Source: Typhlomys cinereus
Lineage: Eukaryota; Chordata; Mammalia; Rodentia; Platacanthomyidae
NCBI GenBank assembly: GCA_023101885.1
Contig: JALPQD010000413.1
Coordinates: 655,650-719,649 of the forward strand
Reading direction: 5' to 3'
Length of the DNA stretch: 64,000 bases
The position numbers were made by a program, and so were the translations under genes. Each line of letters starts with the position of its first letter. Within the stretch, counting starts at the first letter, position 1. This document shows, piece after piece, positions 10,941 through 21,404 of this stretch. A model generated the notes under the pieces. It was given only the letters and a program-made list of their open reading frames with translations. It had not been told where the DNA came from and ran no database searches.

Positions 10941-11881
10941 CTGATCTTTACGATGGTCAAAACAATGAAAAAGGAAATCTGGGCGGAGTTAAATAACCAC
11001 ATCAACTACTTAGAACAGGAACACAACAGGCATTTAGAGGAAATCAGAAAAGCAGTTGAAGAAACAAAAATAGACATAGAACAGTTAAAACAATCTGAAG
11101 GAGTTTAAACTTGAATTAAAAGACAAGCTATCTTCAACCCAGAACTCAACAGAGAGTCTTATCAGTAGAACTAATGAAGCAGAAAACAAGAGTATTAGAC
11201 CTTGAAGACTTAAGTGGAAGAACTAACCAGTTCAATCAAAGAGGTTGTTAAAACCAAAAAGATACTTGAGAGGAAATTCAAGAGTTATGGGACACCTTGA
11301 AGAAGCATAACATACCCATTCATGGAATACCAGAACAAGAATCCCAAAATACCACACCCAAAAACATTTTTCAAAATATCATAAAGGAAAACTTTCCACA
11401 TCTAAAGAAAGAGAGGCCCATCCAAATACAAGAGGCATTCTGTACCCGAAACAGATATGACCAAAATAGAAACTCGCCATGGCAAACAACAGTCAAAACG
11501 CTACACATATAAGACAAAAAAAATGTGCTGAGAGCTTCAAGAGAAAAAAAAAAACAAGTCACTTTTAAAGGTAAACCTATTAAAATAACAAATGGTCTTT
11601 CAATAATAGAAACAGTAAAAGTGAAAAGAGCTTGGAGAGACATACTTCAAGTATTGAATGAGCACAAACATCAACCCAGGCTGATATATCCAGGAAAACT
11701 ATCAGTCATGATCAAGGGTAAAAGAAAAATTTTCCACCATAAAGACAACTTAAAGGGTTACATGACCACCAAACCAGGGCTTCAAAAAATGCTAGAAAAG
11801 ATGCTCAAGCTTGAAGAAAAAAAACAAGCATATCCAGGAAAACAGAAGGGAAGTATAATACCACCACAACCTTCAAGCTAA
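10941..11881 (+). pseudogene. L1 ORF1 (RNA-binding chaperone), broken
   Basis: The reading frame is interrupted, but the order is that of L1 ORF1p: a Lys/Glu-rich coiled coil (near 10965-11250), then an RRM-like part with IPIHGIPEQESQN (about 11310-11350), and a C-terminal domain with SREKKKQVTFKGKPIKI, LNEHKHQPRLIYPGKLSV and PGLQKMLEKML. It ends with a stop right after PQPSS at 11881. The protein is known to coat L1 RNA as a trimer. At least two frame breaks make it non-functional. Confidence 0.85.
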
Positions 11882-12034
11882 ATAATACACTTATGAAAGC
11901 CACTAAACAAAAAATGTCAGAAATTAAAAGTCATTTCTCCATTTTAACACTAAATGTCAATGGTATTAACTCGCCAATCAAAAGACAACAGTTACAAACA
12001 TGGATTAGAACTCAACTCATTCATCTGCTGCCTT

Positions 12035-12118
12035 CTTTGATTGAACTGGTTAGTTCTTCCACTTAGTCTTCAAGATCTGATACTCTTGTTTTCTGCTTCA
12101 TTGGTTCTACTGATAAGA
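12035..12118 (-). other. Inverted copy of L1 ORF1 coiled-coil segment inside ORF2
   Basis: Read on the minus strand this segment matches plus-strand 11155-11245 of the same L1, including agcagaaaacaagagtat and gaactaaccagttcaatcaa, with only a few differences. It lies between ORF2 codons for SICCLQ-like text (ending ctgctgccttc, 12034) and the ORF2 continuation ctcaccacaaaag (12119). About a dozen expected ORF2 bases are missing at the join. Confidence 0.85.
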
Positions 12119-12177
12119 CTCACCACAAAAGATAGGCACATTCTAAAAGTAAAAGGCTGGTGAAAAATTGTTCAAGC

Positions 12178-12427
12178 TGGGGCTGGAGAGGTGGCTCAGG
12201 GGTTAAGCCTCTGCCTTGCAGGCGAAAGGTCCTGAGTTTGGGTCCTAGACCCCACATATAGATGCCGGGTGAAAGCAGGTGGCCTGTGTTTCTGGTCCTG
12301 GTAGGGTGGAGCCTGTGAATCCCGGGGCAGAGTAAACAAGGAGGAGGTGGAGGCGGTCCATGGTGGTCCATGGTGGTTCCTGAATTCGTCCGTGGTTCTA
12401 CACACACACACATACATACACACACAT

Positions 12428-12466
<39 letters not shown>

Positions 12467-12494
12467 TGAATAAATAATAATAAAAAACTTTTTA
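12178..12494 (+). repeat. Type A SINE nested in L1 ORF2, first of a tandem pair
   Basis: Complete head-to-tail SINE with tggctcaggggttaagcct, the CA array at 12404-12464 and the tail ttgaataaataataataaaa followed by ctttttaaa. It is flanked by attgttcaagc (ends 12177) and attcttcaagc (ends 12509), the latter being L1 ORF2 sequence duplicated on insertion. The AATAAA hexamer and the T-run terminator are both visible. Confidence 0.9.
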
Positions 12495-12509
12495 AAAAAT
12501 TCTTCAAGC

Positions 12510-12834
12510 CGGGGCTGAAGAGGTGGCTCAGGGGTTAAGCCTCCGCCTTGCAGGTGGAAGGTCCTGAGTTTGGATCCCAGATCCCACGTATAGACGCCAG
12601 GTGGAAGCGGGGGCAGCCTGTGCTTCTGGTCCTGATAGGGCGGAGCCTGTGAATCCGGGGCAGAAGGAGGTGGAGGCGGCCATGGTGGTTCCCGATTCGT
12701 CCGTGGTTCTACACATACACAGACATACACACACACACAGGCACACACACACGCGCACGCACATACACATGCACATACACACGCACATGCGCACAGTTGA
12801 ATAAATAATAATAATAATAAAAAAAAATTTTTTT
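12510..12834 (+). repeat. Type A SINE nested in L1 ORF2, second of a tandem pair
   Basis: A second complete copy in the same orientation starts directly after the duplicated attcttcaagc of the first and is followed by another attcttcaagc (ends 12849), after which ORF2 resumes. It differs from the first by many substitutions and by its CA array, so it is not a simple recent duplicate. Tail: aataataataataa then a T7 run. Confidence 0.9.
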
Positions 12835-15800
12835 AAAAATTCTTCAAGCCAATGCAACCAGGAAACAAGTAGGGGAAGCAATTACACTATCCGACAAAGT
12901 GGATTTCAAACCAAAGAAAACCATAAGAAATACAGAAGGATACTACATTTTAATCACAGGAACAATTCACCAGGAAGACTTCACAATATTAAACATATAC
13001 TCACCTAATATGGGCTCTTCACATTCATTAAACAAACATTACAACGTCTAAAACAAGAAGTCAATCCCAAAATGATAATACTTGGGAATTTCAATACCCC
13101 ACTCTCAACATGGGATAGATCATCAAGCCAAAAACTCAACAGAGACACACTGGAATTAAATTAAACCCTTACTGAAACGAACCTTACAGACCTCTATTGA
13201 ACCTTCCATCCAAACACCAAGGAATATATATTCTTCTCAATAGCCCATTGAACTTTCTCCAAAATAGACCACATATTGGACCACAAAATGAATCTCCACA
13301 TATACAGGAAAGTTGAAATTATAGCTTATACCCTGTTAGACCGCCATGGTCTATATAGCTTGACAGCCACAACACAACAAACAGCAGAATATGCAGTAAC
13401 TCTTGAAAACTAAACACTATGGTGCTGAATGAGAAATGGATTCAGAAAGAAATCAAGAAGGAATTCAAGATTTCTTAGAAGCCAACGATAATGAAAATAC
13501 AACATATCAAAATCTCTGGGACACAACGAAAGCTGTCTTAAGAGGTAAGTTTATAGCTCTTAATGCCTATATCAAAAAGGAAACATCACAAATAAATAAC
13601 TTAATGCAGCTTAAAGCTTTAGAGACACAACAGCAATCCATTACCAAAAGCAGTAGGAGAGAGGAGATTAGCAAAATCAGGGGAGAAATATCCAAAACTG
13701 AGATAAGGAAAATGATACAAAGAATCAACCAGACAAAAAGCTGGTTTTTTGAAAAAAATCAGTAAGATTGATATACCCCTAGCTAAATTAACCAAATCAA
13801 AAAAGAGAAAACGCAAATTAACAAAATTAGAGATGAAAATGGAGTTATCACAACTGATACCCAAGAAATTCAGAGATTTGTAAGGTCATATTTCAAAATC
13901 TTATACTATGTGAAACTTGGTAACACAAAAGAAATGGATGAATTCATGAGTAAGCACGACTTACCTAAATTGAATCAGGAAACTTTGAATTATTTAAATA
14001 GTCCTATAACAAATGAGGAAATTGATGAAGTAATTTCTAATCTTCCCACCAAAAAGTGTCCTGGACCAGATGGACTCAACACAGAATTCTATCAGACATT
14101 TCACGATCAACTAACACCAATATTCCTTAAACTGTTCCATAAAATAGTGAAGGAAGGAACACTTCCAAATTCTTTCTACAAAGCTAGTATCATACTAATC
14201 CCAAAACCTAATAAAGATACATTTCAAATAGAAAGCTATAGGCTAATCTCTTTGATGAACACATATGCAAAGATTCTCAACAAAATCTTAGCAAATCGAA
14301 TTAAAAAAAGTATCAAAAAGATCACCTGACTGTGATCAAGTAGGATTTATCCCCGGCACACAAGGTTGGTTCAACATACGCATATCAATAAGTGTAATCC
14401 ATCATATAAATCATTCAAAAGTCCAAGACCACCTGATACTCTCGATGGATGCAAAAAAAGTTTTTGACAAGATCCAACATCCTTTTATGATCAAAACCTT
14501 AGAGACAGTTGGAATGAAAGTAACTTATAGCAACATAAAAAAAGCTGTACATAACAAGCCAACAGCAAGGATTGTACTCAATGGGGAAAAACTTAAAGCA
14601 TTCTTGTTTTGATCAAGAACTAGACGAGGCTCACCACTTTTATTCAATATTGTACTTGAAGTCTTAGCTAGATCCAAAAGACAAGAGAGGTAGATAAAAG
14701 GTATTCAAATTGGAAACGAAGAAGTCAAGATATCTCTATTTGCAGATGACATGATCATATATCTGAGTGATACTAAAAACTCCACCAGGAAACCCTTGGA
14801 ACTAATACAGAAGTTCAACAGAGTGTCAAGTTACAAACTTAACATGCAAAAATCAGTGGCCTTTCTATACACTAAGGATGAAAAAAGTGAAAAAGTCCTA
14901 AGAGAAACAATCTCATTTACAATAGCCCCTAAAAAAATGACATACCTTGGTATAAATCTAACCAAAGAAGTGAGAGACCTTTATAATGAAACCTTTAAAA
15001 CCTAAAAGAAATTACAGAAGATGCCAGAATATGAAAAGACCTTCCATGCTCCTAAAACAGCACAATCAACATCATAAAAATGACCATCCACCAAAAGCAA
15101 TATGCAGATTCAACACTCTACCTATCAAAATCCCAAGGCACTTCTTTAAAAAACTTGACCAAATAATCTCAAAATTCATATGGAGGCACAAAAGACCCAG
15201 GATAGCAAAGACAATCCTGAGTAACAAAAACACTGCTGAAGGTGTCACCATACCAAACCTTAATCTATACTACAAATCCATAGTAATAAAAACAGCTCCC
15301 AATTAGACACATAGATCAATGGATAAGGGTTGAAAACCCAGATACAAGCCCACACAATTATAGCCATTTGATCTTTGACAAAGGGGCAAAAAAAAATTCA
15401 ATGCAAAAAGAACAGCATCTTCCGCAAGCGGGCTGGCAAAACTGGCTATCTGTATGTAGAAGAGTAAAACTGGACCTGTACTTGTCACCATGCACAAAAA
15501 TTAATTCCAAATGGATAAAAGACCTTAGTATTAGGCCACAGACTATAAAAATCCTAGTTGAAAGGACAGGGATATTCCTCGAGCTGCTTGGGCTAGGCCA
15601 ACAATTCCTAAACAGAAATCCAATAGCACAGTCACTAGAACCAACACTCAACAAATGGGATCTTATGAAAATAAAGAGCTGCTGTTCAGATAAAGAGATT
15701 GTAAATTGAGCAAAAAGGCAACCCACAGAATGGGAGAAAATCTTCACTAACCACATATCTGATAGAGCTCTATTATCCAGATTACACAAAGAATTTAAAA

Positions 15801-16451
15801 ACTTAACACCAAGGAGATAAATGGCCTAATTAAAAAATGGGTCTCAGAACTCAAAAGAAACTTTTCCAGGGATGAAATTGAAATGTCTAACAAATATCTT
15901 TAAAAAATACTCCACACATCCCTAGCCATCAGGGAAATGCAAATCAAAACCTCCCTGACATCATCTTACTTCAATCAGGATGGCAAAAATGCACAATACA
16001 AACAACACCAAATGCTGGAGAGGATGTGGAGAGAAGGGAACGCTCATACATTGCTGGTGGGAGTGCAGGCTCATACAACCATTCTGGTGATCAGTTTGGT
16101 GATTTCTAAGAAAGTTAAAGATTGAAATGCCATATGACTCTGCTATACCACTTCTGGGAATAATCCCCTATGATGCAGAAATTCACTACAGTGACACGAG
16201 CACAACCATGCTCATTGTAGCACTGTTTACAATAGCAAAGTCATGGAGTCAACCCAAACGCCCAACAGTTGAGGAATGGATAATGAAAACATGGTGCATT
16301 TTATACAATGGAACACTATTCAGCCATCAAAAAAGATGAATTGATGAAACTTGCCAGGAAATGGGTGGAATTAGAAAAAATTATATTGAGTGAACTACAC
16401 CAGACACAGAAAGTTAAGCTCCGTATGTACTCCCTAATAGGTGGATTCTAG

Positions 16452-17576
16452 TTCCAAACCCACTTAATGACATATTCAAAGGTAAATCTCTATAATACCT
16501 ACCTACTGTAATCACAAAGATTATAAACAAGAGGGAAGGGGAAGGAGGGGCCCCCCAAAAAAGGAGATAGGGGATCATGCTTCAGTAGAGAAAATAGGTC
16601 ACAGTCAATATTGCATATAAGTAGCGAGACATCTGGTGCAGCTCACTCTCACTTCCCTTCCTGGTCATTTGCCACTGAACAGGTTTGATCTCACCAATCA
16701 GGGAGAGTAGATAGATGTAACCATCCCACAAATGGGACACTGACCACCCTCCCACCCCCACCCCCGCTGTATCCTACTCCTATTCTTCTGTCTACCTTTG
16801 AGTCTCCTCTTACATTAAGATCTTTATTTAAACAGCCTTTTATCTTTGGTTAGGAGGTGACCTTCGATACCAATCAGAATGCAGCTAAGGATGGTGCAGG
16901 AAAAGGAAAACTGAAAACAACAACAAACCATAATACAGAACACCAAAAACCCTAAACTAATCACCTGGAACCAGACCAGCCAAATCTCTCCCCATCCTAA
17001 CTTAGGGAACCTTGCGGAAGAGGGGGTGGCAAGATTGTAAGAGCCTAAAGATGGGGAGGACCGATGATATTTAAGATACTCCATATAAGTTAGGGGCGCA
17101 GCAGCCAGAATTGGACTTTGCCTGACCTGCACACTGGCTGACAGGTCAACCACTCTCCCCCGTCCCCCCCAAAAGTCTAGATGGATGACAGGGCAGAAGG
17201 TTCCAGGCAGTAGGATCCTTACAAGCAAGGGGTTAATAGGGATAAGAGTACCCATACTAATGGGGAGCCCGAGAAGGGGCTCCGGGTTATGCCACTAAGT
17301 CCTTACCCCTCATTAGGGTGGAGGACTCAGAGGGAGGTTTGGCATTCACACAGAAGGATGCTCTAGGGGATGGGAAGGAGGAAGGGGGAGGCACTGGGAA
17401 AGGGGAAGGGAGGCAGGAGGATGAAAAGAAGAGAGGGAGGGGGAGAGTACAAAGGGGAATGACTGGGAAGGGAAGAGAGGGAGAGGATGGGGGTACCTAT
17501 TGAGCTTTTATGATTAGGAAAAAAAATTAAATGTGGGAGAGAAAAAAAGAATGAAGATAAACATAATTAATTTAAA
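16452..17576 (+). other. L1 3' UTR with purine-rich tract
   Basis: Follows the ORF2 stop. It contains gagggaaggggaaggagggg near 16531, a C-rich run at 16744-16764 and a long G/A-rich stretch at 17362-17500, a pattern known for rodent L1 3' UTRs. The open frames seen here (for example 17318-17503) are low-complexity readings of the purine tract. It ends in A-rich sequence before the right target duplication. Confidence 0.8.
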
Positions 17577-17587
17577 AAGTTAATGAA

Positions 17588-18970
17588 AAACAATATAAAA
17601 AATAATGTTCTGATTCTTAAATACTATATAATTTGAAAGTGCTAATGAGGCTCTCACAACAAAAAACTCAGGCACAATCCTTCAGAAAGCAGCATCAACT
17701 ATACAAACCAAAAGAGATAGTGTGCTCATATCTGATGCTTACTGTCTTATATCTAAGAAAAATTACCATAAATATGGGAAAAGCTATATTCTTGTGGATT
17801 TAAATTCCATGGGAAACAAATACACAAAATAGTTCCTTTGAAATAGTAAAATATAAATTTAAAAACCTACACAAAAGAGGTAATCAGATCACAAACTACA
17901 GGACAAACCATGAAATACAAATATTTCTTTATCGATTGAGGACAACAAGGAAAAACTTTACTATAAAATCAAACTTTGCTTATATATGCTTACAAAGGAT
18001 AAAAGATGATGATGGAAAAATTAAAATTAATTTTTTAACTTTTCTAAATAGAATGGTATGTATACAACTAGAATAGTGCAAATAAAGTGTTTACATGTAA
18101 CTTAAAGCAAGTTGAAATGGTCATAAATAGGTTTGTACATTTAGGTCACCATAATTAATAAACTAATGAAACGAACTATAAGCAAAATGCATTAGACTTA
18201 CAAAGCACTTGTGACTCAATATTTAACATTATCTTATTATGAATGCTTGCAATAACAATTAATAACATTAGTCACAGTTCATTACCCTCTTTGCATATTT
18301 TATAATTTTTATTTGCAAGAAGGAAACAAAGTAGAGTGAGACTTGGAGGGGATAGAGAAACAAAGAGGGGGAGCACATGCATTCCATGGTGTGTACAAGT
18401 GGAAGTCAGAGTACAACTTTCAAAAGTCAGTACTCTCAGTCTACTATATGCGCTTCAAGGATCAAACTCAGGTCAGTGGATTTTGTCAGTAGGCACCTTA
18501 TCCACTGAGATATCAAGCCTGCCCTGTTAATATATTTCGGTTAGTTTAGTGATTAAAATCACTAGATTCAGTCAGAAAGGAATAGGCCACGTCTGGCACT
18601 CTGGTAGATGTCATAAGGAAAATTTAAACTTAACAGACCAGTACTGATGTTCAATAAAACCACCCTAAGGCTCATCAGGCTGCTTGACTTTAAAAATAGA
18701 TACTTTAATTCTTTCCTGATAGTAAGACTGTGAGGATTAAACCAAATCATGTGCTAGGTAATCTTCAAGAGTTTAAAAAAAATGGTGATTTTTCTTATTA
18801 AAAGGAAATAGGAGAATGAGAATATAATCACTCAGGTTCCCTTAAAATTAAAAGAATGAGATAACCTGCAACTTTCTCATTTACAAAAAGTGGGTTGGAC
18901 CTATCCTGCTGGAAGAATTAATAGAGAAAGATCTTCAAGTCCACTGAAAGTTAGTCTAGAGCCTACTTAC
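17588..18970 (-). other. Intron 15, 5' part
   Basis: AT-rich sequence upstream of the L1 in genomic coordinates. It contains one B4-like SINE (18330-18530, minus orientation). Nothing else is recognised; the 60-codon frame at 18568-18750 is taken as chance. Confidence 0.6.
18330..18530 (-). repeat. B4/RSINE-like SINE
   Basis: Read on the minus strand it has a degenerate tRNA head (agggcaggcttgatatctca), then ttatccactgac-type text turned around, and a body with tggaatgcatgtg. It matches the layout of other old copies at 33825, 50870, 55440 and 59085. Confidence 0.6.
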
Positions 18971-19066
18971 TTGCAATCTGATAAATATCTGGTTCTTCTC
19001 TTGCCAACTTTTCTCTAGCAACATCAGCTATTGGTCCAAAGATGGTTACAGGCCTCAGGAACCCAG
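18971..19066 (-). CDS. Tjp1: Tjp1 exon 15: GK-like domain, degenerate nucleotide loop
   Basis: 96-nt exon (phase 1 to 1), about residues 641-673. It encodes AGFLRPVTIFGPIADVAREK then LAREEPDIYQIA. RPVTIFGP matches the start of the guanylate-kinase P-loop, but the Gly-Lys-Ser/Thr that binds phosphate is replaced by IADVAREKL. This is the known reason the ZO-1 GK domain is a binding module and not an enzyme. Introns on both sides are very unequal: 106 bp upstream in the gene and 11.3 kb downstream. Confidence 0.96.
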
Positions 19067-19172
19067 CTAGCGAGAAAATGGGGGAAAAATTAATAGCATA
19101 GTTTGCACTTTTTGCTTTTTGGAACATTCTAACATGAAAAAATATTATGCTAAGGGAAACAAAATAAACTAC

Positions 19173-19357
19173 CTTCTCGAAGAACAACCCTTTCATAAGC
19201 TGGAAACTTAGTCTGAACTGGCTGAGCAGATAAATCTTCTCTGCTTTTTCGAAGATTTCTCTTGGAGCTGCGAAGCCCTCGGAATCTCCAGAAGTCAGCA
19301 CGATCTCCCCCTGCTGTCTTTGGAAGTGTGTACTGTACACTGGCCAATTGCTCAGCT
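19173..19357 (-). CDS. Tjp1: Tjp1 exon 14: U5 hinge between SH3 and the GK-like domain
   Basis: 185-nt exon (phase 2 to 1), about residues 579-641. It encodes [40 protein letters not shown], then [20 protein letters not shown] and RE. The basic stretch [13 protein letters not shown] is the U5 (hook) insert that links SH3 to GK in ZO proteins. YERVVL is the first strand of the GK fold. An overlapping 160-residue open frame reaching 19445 is an out-of-frame shadow. Confidence 0.95.
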
Positions 19358-19604
19358 CTATATGAAGAAGACATACATTGACAAAGGGAATAAGGAAAAG
19401 GACCCATAATAAAATGAAATAGCAACAATCAGGACAGAGGTTCACATACAGTTGTAATAAACACTCTTACACAATGCAGTCAAGTTTCGGCGATAGTAAG
19501 CACAACACAAAACAACTTCTTGGTACCTCCAAAATTTTCCAAATGAGATTGAAATCATCTATAATATTTATTTCATTTTATAAGAAGTATCCAAACACTC
19601 ATAC

Positions 19605-19824
19605 CTGTTCTTATTAGGGATGATGCCTCGTTCTACTTCCTTATGATTTTTGCCAATTCGAATGGCAAGCCAGGAGCCCAGTTTTCCATTGTACAAGGTA
19701 TCCACAACACGGAACACTTCTCCTTTGTTAAAACTAAGTCCGTAAGGAGATTCCTTTTCATATTCAAAATGGGTTCTGATATAGAATGAATCTCCTACAT
19801 CTGATTCTACTATGCGACGATAAA
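19605..19824 (-). CDS. Tjp1: Tjp1 exon 13: SH3 domain
   Basis: 220-nt exon (phase 1 to 2), about residues 506-579, acceptor cattccttag and donor gtatgag. It encodes [40 protein letters not shown], then [20 protein letters not shown] and [13 protein letters not shown]. The strand pattern with [12 protein letters not shown] and GSWLAIRIG is the SH3 core. In MAGUK proteins SH3 packs against GK, and the ZO-1 SH3 region is known to bind the Y-box factor ZONAB. The single exon covers most of the domain. Confidence 0.96.
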
Positions 19825-20457
19825 CTAAGGAATGGAAAGGAAAACATTAGTCAAGACCTAGTGGATAAGAAACTAATCTGCAGAGAAAGTATTATGAAGA
19901 TGCTGCGTATAAATGAGCATCAACAAAACACTAGGTAGCCAAAACTGAATTTTTGCTATGTGTCAAGTATTAAGTACTTGTTCACCATCACCTCATGAAA
20001 ATAGTAACTATCGGTAGTTCTACTTTGCATATGATAAAATGATATACACTAATTTGTTCATCATGCTTACTTTCTATTTATAACACCCACTCTATCTACA
20101 AATACTCTACACAAAACCTTTCCATATGCTACAGCACAGGATTAGGATTTCCAAGGACAGCAATTTTGTCCTCCAACTTTTCTAAAAGACTTCTGCCAGT
20201 ATTTGGAACATGTGGCCATGGTTGGAGATCCCTACTGTCTAGCACTTGACAAGTAGAGGTAGGAAGATCGGGAATTTGAGGTCTTCCTCTTCTACATAAC
20301 AAATCTGAGGCTAACTGGGCCATATGAGACACTGGAGTATGTGGCATGAAGGGGAAAAAAGCTAACAGCTTCTACTTGATTCTACTAAGCAGAGTCAAGG
20401 ATGTTCTGAAACATCCAACGATGCATAGATCAGATTCTAAAACAAAATTGTTTGACT

Positions 20458-20721
20458 CGGGCTGGAGAGATGGCTCAGGGGTTAAGACTATTTCCTAAGC
20501 AGAAGGACCTGAGTTCAGATCCTAGGTCCCACATAAAAAAAGCCAAGCAGAAAAGTTATATAAGCCCTGGAGGGCGGAACCTGGGAAATCCCAGGTTGAA
20601 GCAAGAAGGAAAAAGCAATCCAGGATGATTCCCCAAGTCACCCTTGGTGACTTGGTGACAGTGCCCTCTGACACACAGACACACAAAATAAATAAAATAT
20701 TTAAAAAGTATATTTCAAAAA
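20458..20721 (+). repeat. Type B SINE (older relative of type A)
   Basis: Head gggctggagagatggctcag and gttaagactatttcctaagc, then gacctgagttcagatcctag, body ccctggagggcggaacctgg and caatccaggatgattcccca, ending in ctctgacacacagacacaca and aaataaataaaat. It is flanked by aaaattgtttgac (20445-20457 and 20722-20734). The 3' body differs from type A, with ctctgacacaca replacing the cgtccgtggttctacacaca region. Confidence 0.85.
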
Positions 20722-21119
20722 AAAATTGTTTGACCTAAAACATTAATAGCATCAAGACAAAAAACAAAAACAAAAAACCTCAACTCTCAGCAATTAATAT
20801 ATTTGCCTCATCACAAAGAAAACTAAGGTAGTCTTCAATTACTGTCACCATCTGAATATATTGCTTAGAAAACAGAACAAAGTGAAAGTTGCTCACATAT
20901 CATATACATTTCTAAAATTCTTAGAACTAATAATACAAATATTTTTCTGTGATTTGTAAAGGACTAGCTGGCACCTGACTTAAATTAGAATGCTACAAGA
21001 CCAGTCCTATTACTCTGCTCTGCTGCTGAGCACAGGGTAATATTGTGTGCCATAAATAGCAAACAAATAAAATCAACTCTCTAGCAAATTCAATCATTAT
21101 TCAACCTGGAGTGATTTAT

Positions 21120-21212
21120 TTTGAACTTCTTAGAAAGGATCTCACTGTAGTCTTTGAGCTTTTTGCACTCTTCTGAGTGTTAAGACTATAGGTTTGTGCT
21201 ACCACAGTGAGC
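21120..21212 (-). repeat. B1-like (7SL-derived) fragment
   Basis: Text such as gatctcactgtagtctttga, cttctgagtgttaagactat and tgtgctaccacagtgagccc is the reverse complement of a diverged B1 monomer. No target duplication is visible. Confidence 0.6.
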
Positions 21213-21295
21213 CCTGACTTATCTGGAAGGAAACTAATCCTCATGAGTCCTCACATGCTCACAAACTCATTTCTGCACTTCAGACAGCATCTTAC

Positions 21296-21404
21296 CATCT
21301 TTCTTCTTCTGAGCCAATATAGTCACTTCTTCGCCTTTAGGGAGGTCAAGAAGGAAAAGCACAGCTTCTTCTCTTATGATGTTTGTGAAATCTACATTGT
21401 TCAC
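21296..21404 (-). CDS. Tjp1: Tjp1 exon 12: end of PDZ3 and PDZ3-SH3 bridge
   Basis: 109-nt exon (phase 0 to 1), about residues 470-506, acceptor ttttaatag and donor gtaagatgc. It encodes [20 protein letters not shown], then [16 protein letters not shown]. This completes PDZ3 and enters the short bridge to SH3. All residues match mammalian ZO-1 as I recall it. Confidence 0.96.

Larger units (their letters stand above)
11893..16451 (+). pseudogene. L1 ORF2 (endonuclease-reverse transcriptase), broken
   Basis: Likely start MKATKQKMSEIKSHFSIL at 11893, followed by endonuclease LNVNGINSP. The frame is interrupted at about 12035 by an inverted ORF1 piece and at 12178-12849 by two SINEs. The endonuclease resumes with AITLSDKVDFKPKK and ILNIYSPN (about 12880-13010). 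RT motifs include KKCPGPDGLNTEFYQ, IILIPKPNKD, RGSPLLFNIV and FADDM (about 14045-14755). The C-terminal region has [30 protein letters not shown] and ALFTIAKSW, ending SLIGGF then stop at 16451. Many stops and frameshifts show it is dead. Confidence 0.9.
10214..17576 (+). mobile_element. Near full-length L1 LINE, antisense to Tjp1, inactive
   Basis: About 7.4 kb with the order 5' UTR, ORF1, ORF2, 3' UTR. It is flanked by the 11-bp direct repeat aagttaatgaa (10203-10213 and 17577-17587), taken as the target-site duplication. Both ORFs are broken by stops and frameshifts. Two SINEs and an inverted ORF1 piece lie inside ORF2, accounting for about 0.75 kb. Recognisable ORF2 motifs include the endonuclease start LNVNGINSPIKR, the RT palm FADDM and the C-terminal IPLLGI and ALFTIAKSW. 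It sits in intron 15 in the orientation opposite to the gene. Confidence 0.92.
19825..21295 (-). other. Intron 12
   Basis: 1.47 kb. It contains one type B SINE (20458-20721) and a truncated B1-like piece (21120-21212). The remaining sequence is AT-rich and unassigned. Confidence 0.65.

Noticed and set aside
12120..12881. Overlapping open frames of 100-118 codons rich in CVCVCVC, on the minus strand
   Set aside because: They are translations of CA/TG arrays and SINE bodies. The same peptides recur at every type A copy (9942, 36962, 39660, 42815, 52448).
13436..16339. Several plus-strand open frames with reverse-transcriptase similarity
   Set aside because: Not host genes: they are pieces of the broken L1 ORF2 and were annotated as one pseudogene.
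18963..19445. 160-codon minus-strand open frame covering exons 14 and 15
   Set aside because: It reads through introns and partly out of frame; the spliced exons explain the conserved segments.
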